Shown here: positions 34,935-46,279 of the stretch, piece after piece
How positions within the stretch are numbered: the first letter of the stretch is position 1
How the letters are laid out: every line of letters starts with the position of its first letter
Assembly (NCBI GenBank): GCA_027475525.1
Contig: JAMWFC010000094.1
Coordinates: 51,619-115,618, forward strand
Source of the DNA: Macrolepiota albuminosa
Lineage: Eukaryota > Basidiomycota > Agaricomycetes > Agaricales > Agaricaceae
Length of the DNA stretch: 64,000 nt
Direction of reading: 5' to 3'
Notes under the pieces: model-generated
What the model was told of the DNA's origin: nothing
Seen by the model: the letters and a program-made list of their open reading frames with translations, nothing else
Databases searched by the model: none
Position numbers and translations under genes: made by a program

Positions 34935-35285
34935 TGGCATTATACATAATGTACAGTACAGACAACATCTACTGGATAACTGTATATGCATAGAAGGAAG
35001 AGAGAGAAAAGGCTTATATATAATGAACTTGATACTTCTTATATCTGTTGGTATAGTATTATGACAAATAGCTTCTAAATAGCAGTAGCAGACAATGGTA
35101 AAAAACAGACAAATTTAAAGTTGTGAATAATGATTTAAAAAAAGTAAGCAAGACAAAACAAGTACTAATAAGCAACTTAATAGAAACTTCTAGAATATTC
35201 TAGAACATCACATGATCAGCAGTAAACTTGAGAGGAACTCAAGACATTTGAGCTTGTAAAAGAACCCTTTCTCTTACTTACATAA
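34935..35285 (-). repeat. Inverted family B LTR
   Basis: The reverse complement of this stretch matches 16157-16500, from 'aaagggttct..tacaagctc' through 'ttctagaa' and 'actataccaacaga' to 'cagttatccagta'. No family B coding sequence adjoins it, so it is a solo or truncated LTR. It is the only inverted partner of the 16-kb LTR in the window. Confidence 0.75.
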
Positions 35286-35829
35286 GAGAGTCAGAGATTG
35301 TTCTGACTCCAGGGGACTCTCTAGTGGTTACATTCCATGAGTCTCTGAGCTCTGTCATCTGCTGCCTCCAGCTGTTGAGGATAACAGCCAACTATTTCCT
35401 AATTCAGTTATTGTATGTTTTCTATTATTTATTACATGTCACACTCCAGTATTTCTAACCACTGAGGTGTAAGTCAATTCCTATATATTACACATAATAT
35501 GTTACTCTTAATCTGTAGTACTTTTCTTTTACTACAGTCATCTGAGATTTCCTGAGACCAGTTCTGCCTCAACAGATTATGGGCCCTGACATTACCTATG
35601 ATATTTTGTCAACAAAGTTGACAGTCCTGATGCTTGCAGCTGTGGGTCAAACTGGCCTATATATCAGAAGCATATCACAAATGCCACAACATCAAAGAAG
35701 CTCTGGAGACATCTTACAGGTACTGGATGTAAACCAGTTTTGCTCATTGAGTATAAGGAATTGTTTTATTGTGATGACAAGTCCCTGGCTCTATTGACTG
35801 ATGCTTAGGTTGACAAGATTGAAGATGCC
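35286..35829 (+). other. Leader of a copia-type element
   Basis: TGTTGAGGATAACAG near 35374 resembles the LTR opening at 1989, and the copia gag begins about 450 bp downstream. An AT-rich stretch and a short frame (35579-35797) precede the recognisable gag. A full LTR cannot be delimited. Confidence 0.4.
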
Positions 35830-36606
35830 ATGGAAAAATGGTTGCAGAAAGAGGCACAGGTCTGCAAGATCATCTACAGCACAGTGGATCAATCCACATT
35901 TCATCAAGTCAAGGGTAAACCTACAGCTGCTGCTATTTGGAAGAAGCTTGCATCAATTCATGGAAGCAAAGGAGCCATGTATGAAACCGACCTCCTTGCC
36001 CAGCTGCAAAACACCTGTTTTGTTGAGAATAGCAAAATCAACATGCATACACATCTTGCTAACATGATTATAATTAAAGAATGCCTTGCCAAAATTGGTT
36101 GTTCTTTATTTGATGCATTATTTGCCAGCTACATACATATATCACTATCTCTTGCCCCTACATATAAACTTTTGTTCACTATACTTGCAACATCTGCATG
36201 CACCTCCAGAAAACCAGTCTCAAGCCAAGATCTCATCTGGCACCTCAATGAGGAAGCAAACAGTGCTGCCATTGAAACAAACATCAATTGGCAACATGAA
36301 GCAATGATTGCTGCACATGCAAAGGCTCATAGTGACCTTAAGAACATAAAAAGAATAGGGAAGTCTAAGTCTAAAGACAAGGATAAACAGCACTGTGACA
36401 ACTGCAACAAGAATGGACATATCAAGGACAAATGTTTCAAGGAAGGTGGTGGCATGGCAAGTAAAGCACCCAAATGGTGGCTGAAAAAGCACAAAGAAAA
36501 AGGAAAAGATAAGGCAGATAAAAGCAAGTCAGCAAATGCTGCCAAAACTGAGGAAAAGAAAGAAAACTATGCTTTCCCTTACTATCCTTGCTATCAACAC
36601 CCCTAG
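35830..36606 (+). CDS. Copia-type Gag with zinc knuckle
   Basis: The 258-residue open frame starts with MEKWLQKEAQ. It has the copia Gag helical pattern (AAAIWKKLASIHGSKGAMYE; LLAQLQNTCF; MHTHLANM) and a CCHC knuckle CDNCNKNGHIKDKCF (CX2CX4HX4C) near residues 196-210, followed by a Lys-rich tail. N-terminal gag text upstream of 35830 is in another frame (35579-35797), so the frame is probably 5'-shortened. Protease-like sequence follows directly. This is an element protein, not a host gene. Confidence 0.75.
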   Translation: MEKWLQKEAQVCKIIYSTVDQSTFHQVKGKPTAAAIWKKLASIHGSKGAMYETDLLAQLQNTCFVENSKINMHTHLANMIIIKECLAKIGCSLFDALFASYIHISLSLAPTYKLLFTILATSACTSRKPVSSQDLIWHLNEEANSAAIETNINWQHEAMIAAHAKAHSDLKNIKRIGKSKSKDKDKQHCDNCNKNGHIKDKCFKEGGGMASKAPKWWLKKHKEKGKDKADKSKSANAAKTEEKKENYAFPYYPCYQHP

Positions 36607-36639
36607 CAAAAATACAGGTGAAAATGTTGCACTGGCTGT

Positions 36640-38191
36640 TACATATGGACATAGCCACAAAGCCCATGCTGCATCTCCATCTGCTGGTGTCATCATTGAT
36701 TGTGGCACTAGCAGCCACTTTTCACCATTTTGTGAAAGATTCATAAATTATCAGGAATTCAACCCTGAACCAGTCAATGCAGTCCATAGATGTACTTTCA
36801 GTGCCCTTGGCAGAGAAGATCTATAAATCTGCCTACCCATAATGACAGGAGAAAAGTTAGTTTCCATTCTTCTTAAAAGGGTCAATTATGCACCTACTAT
36901 GGCCTTCATGCTAGTTTCCATATTGTGTCTCAATCACACCAGTTGCTTTCTCCTCATTGAAGATGGAATGTGCATCATCAGAAGTCCAAAGCCACAATGC
37001 CAGGTCATCAGTTGTGTTCCTGCAATCTGCAGATTATATCATGCCAATGGATCAAATGTCATTTTCCAAAGTCATATCACAAGTGTCACATCAAAATCTC
37101 TTTTGATTAATGAGCTCCACTGTCAAATGGGGCATATCAATCACAGCAACTTATGAGAGGCTGTCTGTCTTGGAATGTTCATTGGCATTGAGTGTAACAT
37201 GTTGTCAAAGCCTGAGACTTGTGAGTCATGCATCAAAGGCAAAGCAAAATGTCAGTCTTTTTCAAAGAAGAATGAAACAGTGTATACACAGTATGGGGAA
37301 AAGATCATTGGTGACCTGTAGGGTCCAGCTCAGGTATACTCTATCAGAGGAAACCTATATTTATACACAAATATTAACCTGTACACTTGTGAAGAACCTA
37401 TCATGTTCTTGCCCCAAAAATCAAATACCTTCAAAGCATACTGTGATTATGAGGCATGAGTGAAAGTACACAGAAATGCAGCTATAAAAGTATATGGTAG
37501 CAATTGTGGTGGCAAATTTACAAGTGTGCAAATTAAGACTCATTAAGACACTGCAGGCACAACACATGATTTCACAGTTCATGACTCCCCACAATCAAAT
37601 AGCATTGCTGAACATGCTAACCATACCGTTGTTGAAGGTGTGTGCATAATGATAATAGCAGCAGGGCTCTCAAAATTCCTCTGGGCAGAGGCTAAACACC
37701 ACATGGTATGGTTACATAACTGCACACCAACAAGCTTGCTGCCTGGTAACACAATACTATATCAGATGGCTAAAGGGAGAAAACCTGATCTATTTAGAGT
37801 TTGTGAGTGGGGCAAAAATATTTATGTCAAGTTGCAGAAAGCTGGGAAACTTGAATCTAAAGTTGAAGAGGCAAAGTTTGTTGGAATTAATAATCAGTCA
37901 AAGAGGTACAGGATTTACTGGCCTGGTAAGAGCATAGTAACTGTGGAAAGGGATGTCTACTTTAGTAGAGAGGCTGCCTTAATGCCAGACAATGTTCAGA
38001 TTGAGGAGGAGTGGAGATCATCCAATCTGAATAGTCTCCCATTTTTAAAATCTGCATTAGCTCAAACTCAAGCCATTAAAACTGAACCTGTTGACAATAT
38101 GCCCAGCACACCTACACAAGTCAAACCAAGCAAAGATGCAACAGAAACTGATGAAAAACTCACCAAAAATATACCAACCAGCAAAAATTAA
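36640..38191 (+). pseudogene. Copia-type protease and integrase, RT missing
   Basis: The protease signature is changed to IIDCGTSSHFSPFCERF (usual DSGAS; about 36690-36745). The GAG-pre-integrase and HHCC parts follow (HCQMGHINHSNL at 37110-37150; CESCIKGKAKC near 37215-37250). The integrase core has IGDL then TAG in place of the usual Trp, YGSNCGGKFTS where DNGGEF is expected, and NSIAEHANHT retaining the Glu. The SH3-like polymerase-linker domain is open at 37640-38191 (GCKA-type text: KLESKVEEAKFVGI). RT and RNase H are absent. Order protease-integrase identifies Ty1/copia. Confidence 0.8.
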
Positions 38192-41100
38192 TTAAATAAT
38201 CTGCAAAGAATTCCAATTGCTAGACAAATTTGTCTCAAGAAAGATTACTACACTGTATTTTTAGATTGCTTCAATTTGATAATGCTTGATTATTTATGAT
38301 TGTGTTTAGTGCACTTGTTTCATAATATTTGGTATTGTATATTATGCATCTTTTTTTCTTTAACTTCCATCATTAACATACTATACAATCAATATTCAAA
38401 GCATTTCTACCATAACATTTGCTCACTTATCTTCTATTATCAATTAACACTTATCAGTTCTTTTATATTTGCAGTATTTTAAGCCTCTATGCCTGCATCC
38501 CAATGTCATTTACATATACTCAATAAAACATTTTTATTCTACTCATAGTTCACTGATGCACTACTTATAATAGAAGATCTTCCTTCACACTATGGAGAAG
38601 ATATGTTGGTATACATATGTTGTACTGATAGTTTTCATGTTGTCAGTAATCTGATTTCTTATTTTATATTTGTTTTCAGCAACTTGTCAAATACATATCT
38701 AATGAGGAGTGTAAGCTTGTGCAAGTATACAAAGATGACCAGTTTTTGCTTTTCTATGTCTTTATGACTAGTCAAGAAGTAATACTGATTCCTGAAAAAA
38801 CATTGCTGGATGTCCAGTTCAAAGTGCTTATAGCATATTATGCAGTCAATATATATGAGTTGATGCTCAGCAGTCCTCTTAGACCTCTTACAATATCTGG
38901 TCCTATAGCTAACAATCAGAAAGCAGTGCGTTATCTGATAAAAATTATATTGCTTTATACTCATTTTGCACTGTTTGTTGTATTTATACTTCTCATATTT
39001 TATAGCCTATGGATTTATTGAATAATATATATTTATTGTTGGATAAGTCCTATAAAGCATTTAAAAAATATATACAGGCACTTTGTTACTTTGAATAGCA
39101 GCATATCATTATCAGTTATTAATAACATTCATGCCTCAAACATTGTGTCTATGTTGTCTCAATCATCTCCATCTTGTAGGTTGATCAATACTGTACTATT
39201 ACCAATTGTTGATACTACTCACACTTTAAACATTATATCTACACTGTTTCAATCATCTCTGTCTTATAGGCTGATCAACATCATGCTATTACTAGTTGTT
39301 GAGGATACTCATGCTTTAAATGTTGTCTCTATGCTGTCTCAACTGTCTCTGTCTTGTAGGTTGATCAACATCATGCTGTTTCTGATTGACAAAGAAGTTT
39401 TACCTTCAATTGTTAATTCTTCTCAATTACCACCAACTTCTTTTATTGAAGACATGCTGATTGCAGATAACGACATATTTCTATTAGTTCAAAATAATCC
39501 TTTAATTGCTGCACCTATTTCTTTACAACTGATCTTGTTTATTAATAGTATAATAATTGCAGATACCATGTCAGCTACAGACAACAATTCTTCTTCTATG
39601 ATATCTGATCCTATAAATATAGTTGATAATACTATCTTTTTTCAGTCTGTAAAAGATTCTTTGTATTCTATAGTTGCTCATAGCCTATACAGTAAATTAT
39701 TTTAATTATATTTACTCAGTTCATGCATTCTTGTATTTGTTATTATTGATAGATTCACCTAATTCTTTCTCATCCTTCAATTAGTCTTTTTTAGATGAGT
39801 CTGACACCATCATATGTCTAATTTAGGAAGTTTCTGTTCATATTAAAAATAAACATACCAGACTAATATATCGTACTCTGAATACTAAACAAAAAAATAC
39901 ATACCATAAAAAATACATACTGTAAAGATCATGCTAATGCTACATCTCAGTATCCTCTAAGTATATTAAATACTGTACATTGAAAACACAGTAAGTTTAA
40001 TATTATTGTCAAATATTTTGGAAAATTACCTTTTTCATATAAAGGTGCTGCTATATTTGTCCAGACAAACAATTACATAATAAATTTATCATCTTGCATA
40101 GTAAATAGATGGCTAAAGTGCAATGTGAATATTAGCTATCAAAGCATTGAGATGCTAAATAGCAGAAAGGTGAGTAAGTAATATTATCTGAGTAAATAGC
40201 CTCTTTTGTGCATTAGGCAAGATTACAGACCTCAATCAGATTTTTCATGCAGCATTGTTGTGTTTTCATCTTTAGACATCTTTCACTATTTATCAATAAG
40301 ACAACCTTTATAGAGAGATGTGCTTGGCGTTAATCTTGTTGAGTTATATATTAGTATATAAAGTGCTGTTTAGTTGCTGATGTAACTGAGGCTTCAGGCA
40401 AGGAAAAAGTTGGCAAGAATGGACAGAATATTTATTATAGAAATCAATATGGAAAATTTCAAATGAAAGAAATATTGTTTTTTTATGCTTTTCTATTGAG
40501 GTTTGTATTGGTGAACTATAGGAGAAAATTAAAAGTTAAAGGAATAAATCCAGTGTCAAACTTTAAGGTGTACAGCCACAATTAGGCCTTTTACAAATGC
40601 ATTGCTGCAAGAATACCAGTAATTATAATACTGCAAGCTTTTCATAGACTAAGTAGCAATCATTTAATTTAGATATTCATAACACTTATACTACTATATT
40701 TTTATATATATTACAATATGTTGCTGTTTATCATTAAAAATCTCCAAATTAATGCAGTTGTTTTCTTTAACAATACTACTATTGTAAGCAGCTCTATTAT
40801 AGCTCCAGACAGAGTTATTATCAAAAAGGCAAGCTATAAAATGATTATAATCTTGGTAGATAATAGCTCACACACTATATTGCTATAAACCTATCTGAGT
40901 TGACAAGCATACAATAGAAATTATATAAATCATTTTTTGAACTATATTAGAAGTAAAAAAAATTCAGTCAATAATACTTGTAGCACTTATTAAAGCAGAT
41001 CCAATTAATGGAAACTATATTGGATTTTTATAATAAAGATATTTGCAAAATTCATTGCAGATATCATCAATATTATAGCTTAAACTAATATGTTTTTCAA

Positions 41101-41379
41101 ATAAATTACTTAGAATATTGCAAGTTTCATTAAAGCAGCTTCAAATATTTTGATCTTCATTATTCATTTGAAAATAAGTGCAATAAAAAGACGTGAATAT
41201 AGAATCATAGGCACATCACCAGTTTATACTATCCTATAAGCATTTTTTCAAAATAACATGCCATATAAAATTAGTACTTTCATCAGAATCTAACTTGAAT
41301 TTTTTGTGCAAGGTAAAATCACAGCATAAATTATGTGATGCAGATTTCTTTTTGCTTTTATTATTATTGTCTGCATCTA
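38192..41379. other. Very AT-rich stretch without a convincing gene
   Basis: Composition is near 25-30% GC. Two open frames stand out: 38719-39021 (101 codons, hydrophobic end) and 39091-39705 (204 codons, internal repeats). Neither has a known domain. From 39720 to 41380 only AT-biased sequence with scattered stops is seen. It may be decayed Helitron interior, given the helicase fossil to the right. Confidence 0.45.
39100..39390 (+). repeat. Three 90-bp tandem repeats within an open frame
   Basis: Units align at 'tRggYtgatcaa' positions 39180, 39270 and 39360, exactly 90 bp apart. Each codes a 30-residue block around SQSSxSxRLINIMLLxxVxDTH. The frame 39091-39705 stays open through all three. 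Function is unknown, and a chance frame in AT-rich DNA is possible. Confidence 0.6.
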
Positions 41380-42480
41380 CTTTTTTTTTGCACTAATTTT
41401 GAGTATTTTGAGTATTTTGAATATTATCAGAATATTGTTGAGAATAAGTAAATAATTTAATATTAATATTTGAATATTTGCTTAAATATTTATCTTCACC
41501 TTTAGGATCAGATACAACTCTAATAAAACCCTTTTTGAATCCATGTTTAATAAGTGTATTGTGCTTCATAATTTCATGTCTTTGTGTCTCAATAATTAAG
41601 TCAGTTAGTAACTTTTGATTGAGATTTTTTAAAGTGACTTTTTAAACTATAGCTAGACCTTCACAAGTAGTAGCTCTCGATGCTATTATATAGGCAGCAA
41701 AATCTCCGAGATGTAACCAACCTAAAATATTTAGAAGACTTGTTCCTTGTATAGTATATTTTATAATAGAAAAAGCAGGTTGAAAAGGCAATTGATAGTG
41801 CATGATTGATATTTTTTGTTTTTATTATTTTTATCTAATTGTACTGAATGTTGAAATTTCCAGGATTATAGTTCAATTGAAAAATACTGATTAAGTAGAT
41901 TTGAAAGAAATACTTTGCTTTTTGAAAATTTAATAATTGCATCAGTACAATAAGTATAACCTGATGAACAAGTTTTAATGTTATATTTCTTCAACATTTT
42001 ATAAGCACTATTAGTAATACTTAATTCAGTAGATAGATTTTAATTATGCAAAACATATATATAAAGAAAGAAAACCAGGTAAAGCACATTTACTAGCAAA
42101 TTTAGAAATATCCAATGTTAAAAGTTGAGATCTAGCAGGCTCTGATATTGTTTTTTTTTAACTATATCATTTGCAGCACAAATATCAATGTTACCTTGAG
42201 CAATCTATTTTGCTTTTTGAAAATTTATAGCGTGACAAAGATCATTAGTTTGTACTATTGCAATTGAATATTGTCTATTATTACAACTCATATTTAATTA
42301 ATCTGAATTTTAAAAAGATTTAATCACTTGACTATTGAATAACTCAACATCTTTCTTTGTGCATTTTCTTTTTCACAATCATAAAACAGCTGTAGGATAT
42401 TCAGAATTTTTTTTCATATGCTATTGCTCTTCCAAGTTTATTACTTCAGTAACTGATTTCCATACTCATTGACCAAAATG
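41380..42480 (-). pseudogene. Helitron PIF1-like helicase C-terminus, fossil
   Basis: Across three frames the order of peptides fits the C-terminal half of fungal Helitron helicases. SVTEVINLEEQ (near 42440) is followed by KKDVELFNSQVI, YSIAIVQTNDLCHAINFQKA, DICAANDIV, then NLSTELSITNSAYKML, CSSGYTYCTDAIIKFSKSKV, QLPFQPAFSI, GDFAAYIIASRATTCEGLAIV (the motif VI region, about 41640-41710) and HNTLIKHGFKKG. The helicase would unwind DNA during rolling-circle transposition. Frameshifts and stops are frequent. No Rep/HUH domain, 5' TC or 3' CTRR hairpin was found. Confidence 0.7.
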
Positions 42481-43943
42481 AGTCAATAATTGCTAAAAAG
42501 ATATATTAGTAGTAATACAATGCTGTATTAGCAGTCAGGGATACACCATGCACCAGAAGTCAAAATAAACATTTAATTATAGGCTAAAAACTGTAAGCCT
42601 CCTAGTAGCAGTCTTAACAAATATATATCTCCAAAAACATCCAAACAAATACACAGAAAAGTACAGAACAACAAGCAGGGACCAGCTCAAACTATCAGCT
42701 CAACAATAGTCTAACTACTGTTATAGAGAGGAAAAGCATGGAAGCTGGCAGAGCAGATAGAATAGGATGAAATTGGGATATTATTATTGTTTGATTTGAC
42801 ATAACTGGAAGGGGAAAAGAAAAGAAGCAGGAGATGCAGGAAAGTGTTAAAGGAGGAAAGAAGAATCTATAAATGGGATCATGCTAAATGAAGCTCAAGC
42901 AAATGAGGAAGTGGCAATCAGAAACATCCGGAGGAATAATAGAACAAGAAGTTGAATAGCGGTGATGATGCTCAAAAGTTGGTCAATAGCAAATACAGTT
43001 TATGGCTCCTGACCTGTAAGCATTGGGCACACTAAGTGTTTGGAAAGAGTCCCAGGCAGGTCCCAGAGAACAAGTCAGAAAAATAAAAAGTTGGTCGGCA
43101 AGAGGTGTTGGTAAGGGATGTGCGCTAAGGTTTGGGGTGCCTAAGTAACTAAGTTAAAGTGGGGTAAGTGCAGCAAGAGATGCAGGAAGAAAATGGGAGA
43201 CTTAGCAACAACTAAGCTGTGTATTGCCTGCTGTAGGTGCAAGGCATTTAAATTCCATAGGCATAACTGTGGCAAGCAGGCTAAGAGTGTTCAGACAATT
43301 GACGACCAAGAACTTAGTCAGCTCTAAAGAAATCTGAACTGTAAGGTGAACTGAGCAAAGTAAGCAGGGTACTCTGTTCTGTCTCTTAACTATTGACAAG
43401 TAGTAAGTAGGTATAGTAAATTTGAAGTTTCCTGTCACCAAGGCAGGGTGGAACGGTAAAAATGTAAGTAAATGCCATGAATTAAACTAAATAAAAGGAA
43501 ATTACAAGCCAGCTATCCATTTTGTCTGTCTTGAGGTCACCAAGTGCTATCATGCGCTTATAGTGAAATGCCAGTCCAGCTGTCATGAGTTATTGCATTA
43601 TTCCTAATTTGTAAGCACTGTCATTGGCTAGCTAGGCCATGTGCTGATTAATTAGCACCACCTATCAAGATCTTATCGATGGCATGATGACAGCTGTCAT
43701 TCCAGCTGCCACCAGCGCTATCACTGATCGTTCTTGATAGTTGCTGTGCATGTCCATCAGAAGTGGCCTAGAAAGGATAAATCATGTGCACCAAGTTTGG
43801 CATGAGTGTGGCAAGGTGTCCAGAACCAATGCCAAGCCTGCTGTTGATGCACCTAGCCTGCATGGGGTCCTATCATCTCTCCTCAACTGAAAAATTGACT
43901 GTCCCCAGTCACAAAAATAGTCATCATTAGTGCTTTTGTGACA
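42481..43943. other. No gene recognised
   Basis: Moderately AT-rich, with only short frames such as 43202-43441 (-). A TGTCACC at 43433 and a GTGACA ending at 43943 could delimit an LTR of the family C element, whose antisense locus begins next to it, but no second copy is in the window to test this. Confidence 0.4.
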
Positions 43944-45425
43944 GGTGGTCTGTGCATCTGCAGAAATCCCCTTATAGTCCTGGCACATGCAGGAGGACTT
44001 CACCTCATTTTTCTTTGGAAAATCCCTGGCACTCTCATTCAAGCAAATGTCCTTCTGAATTCCAGCTCTGCCCCCCGTGCCCACTCAAGAAGCCCAAGAA
44101 GTCACCTATGCCTACATTGCCAAAGCTAACCATTTCATTCATCATATTGAGGGCATTGGTGCCAGGTGGTTGGTGTTATGCAGTTGTTAGAGTGCTGGTA
44201 CAAGATTAGAGTGCTTGGCGTGGGCTGGGATTGGGAGATTGAGGTGCGGGAATAGTACTGTGCACAGTACGTTGACAATTGGGGTGCCAAGTGGCTGGCA
44301 CCCTTCTCTCATTTTGTAAGTGGTTGCCAACTCTTGCTGTGTCACCTCACTAATTCTGCTGCAGGCTCCTCCCCCCATCCCCACCATTGAGGACAAGCTT
44401 GAAGACATTCTTTCCAGGGTGTTGCTGATGACTGTAAGTGTGTTGGCAACAAAGTAAGTAGAGTCTGACCTTTGCCTCAGCTGTAGACTGAGCTTTCCCC
44501 CAATAGTAAACACGAAGTGCTGGTGCCTCTAGCTCACTTACAAATTGAGCAGGAGCAAGAAGAGGCTGCTGCTGCTGCTGCCACCCATTTCTTGGTGGTT
44601 GCAAGAGCAGAGCTTGCTAAAGAACAGAGGGGGGAATCAGTAAGGGAAGGTTTGGGTAAGGAGACTTGCGCTGGCAGTGTTCAGAGCCCAACACTGTCAG
44701 CAAGCACTTTGGGCTCACTGAGGAAGCCGGTACTTGCTTCCAAGAGAAAGGTGAGATACTGACGCTTTCTTGCCATTGCCAGTCATTGCTAACATGTTCT
44801 TCAGTCTTGCAAGGCAGGCCCCCAGTATGCGGTAAGCGCCTTCTTCCCAACCTTCATCCTGCCACTGACCTTGTCCCAGGTGCCCAGTCAGTCCTCCTTT
44901 GATGACAAGGAGCTGAGGGGCCTGCTTTTGCCATGTCGGGAAGAGGTGGTTTTGGATGATGGCATCGAGGAAGGCATTGAGATGCCAGAGATGTAAAGCA
45001 AATGCACGGTAGCCTTGGCAAAGCGCCAAGCATTCAAGGAGTCTCAGGGGACAGTAAGCAATTTTCTCTTACTGTGTTCCTTGGCCTAACCAGCGATTCT
45101 TAGTATAACAAATGTTGGTCCGACAATGACCCCAAGAGCTGTTGGTACCCCCCTGGTGCACAACCATGCTACTGGTGCAGGACACTCAAGCACACTTGTA
45201 TGCTTGACAGCGCCAAGAGTTGAGAACACGGTGGGGCATTAGACGTGGTGGTAGAGTGCACGTTTCTGTGAGCTGTTCTGGTGCAATGCACACAAGAGTT
45301 TGTTGAACATGAAAGGGAGGCGGTTGCCACTGGGAAGGTGGCTAGCATCAGCAAATCCTCCTTGGTGCTGCTGACATGCCAGGGAGGAGAAGACAAGATC
45401 ATCAGTAAGTGCAGCGCTGGGGATT

Positions 45426-46152
45426 TGTCAGATTCCGCTGAGTCGGGGGCTTTCCGGGAAAGTGATTGCCCTTACAATGCAGACTTGACCCATGGATACT
45501 CGGGTGTCTGGAACTCCAGGGCTAGGACTCCGGGGTTCAAGACATGGACAGGGGAATCCCGGGGCTTTGGGTGATAGGTAACTGGAGAGTTCGGGTGGGG
45601 ATCGAGTCGTGAACCGGAGGTTCTAAGACAAGACCAAGTTAGTAAGTTAAAGTCGCAAAGTGCGTACCAGTCTTAGTGCACGCAATTATCCAAGCGTGCC
45701 AGTCAAGCGTGCCAGCCAATGCGTACCAGTCAAATAGAGGGCATGCAACAATTCAAGTAACCAAGTGAAAACAGTGTAAGCAGTGTAATATCAAGACTAG
45801 CGAATACAACAGGGAACTATGCTATAAGTACTACGGGACCGGGTCTCAGGGTTCCGGGGTGTCTGGGATGGGCTCCAGGGGTCATTGAGTAGTGGCAGGG
45901 ACTGTATACCGGGATCACGCATGTGGGGCACGCGATCAATTGGCGCGGAGGGAGCTGTGATGCGTGATGCGTGATAGCCGGAGATGAGTCGTGTGATCCG
46001 ATCGTTGATTGGGGCTGGCGGCGGCTGATGGCAGTCCTTGATGCACGTGATGGCGGTGTCAGTGGTCGTGATGGCGGGGCGTGTCCTGCGGGGTCGGAGG
46101 GAGGGTCCCGGATGGTGTTCCGGGGTGGGCCCAGAGGAGAGGGGTCGTGACA
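45426..46152 (-). repeat. 3' LTR of the complete family A element
   Basis: Begins TGTCAGATTC and ends GGTCGTGACA in plus-strand view. It differs from the 55640 copy by a 20-bp deletion near 45560 and about a dozen substitutions, nearly all transitions and mostly in its first 120 bp. Insertion is recent but not brand new. Confidence 0.95.
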
Positions 46153-46279
46153 TCACCCCCCCCTCAGCGCCGAGACCCTCCGAGGCGCGTGTAGCCGGTT
46201 GGTCAGACTGGGGTTCAACCGTGGGATCTGGCACCTGACTTGCCACATATCAAAAAAAATTTTACCGTCAAGTTCAAAC

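Noticed and set aside
38719..39021. 101-codon frame with a hydrophobic C-terminus as a small membrane protein
   Set aside because: Hydrophobic residues are expected from AT-rich codons, and there is no other support.
43433..43943. Possible 3' LTR of family C (TGTCACC ... GTGACA)
   Set aside because: Only the six terminal bases support it; no second copy is in the window and the edge at 63890 does not match it.
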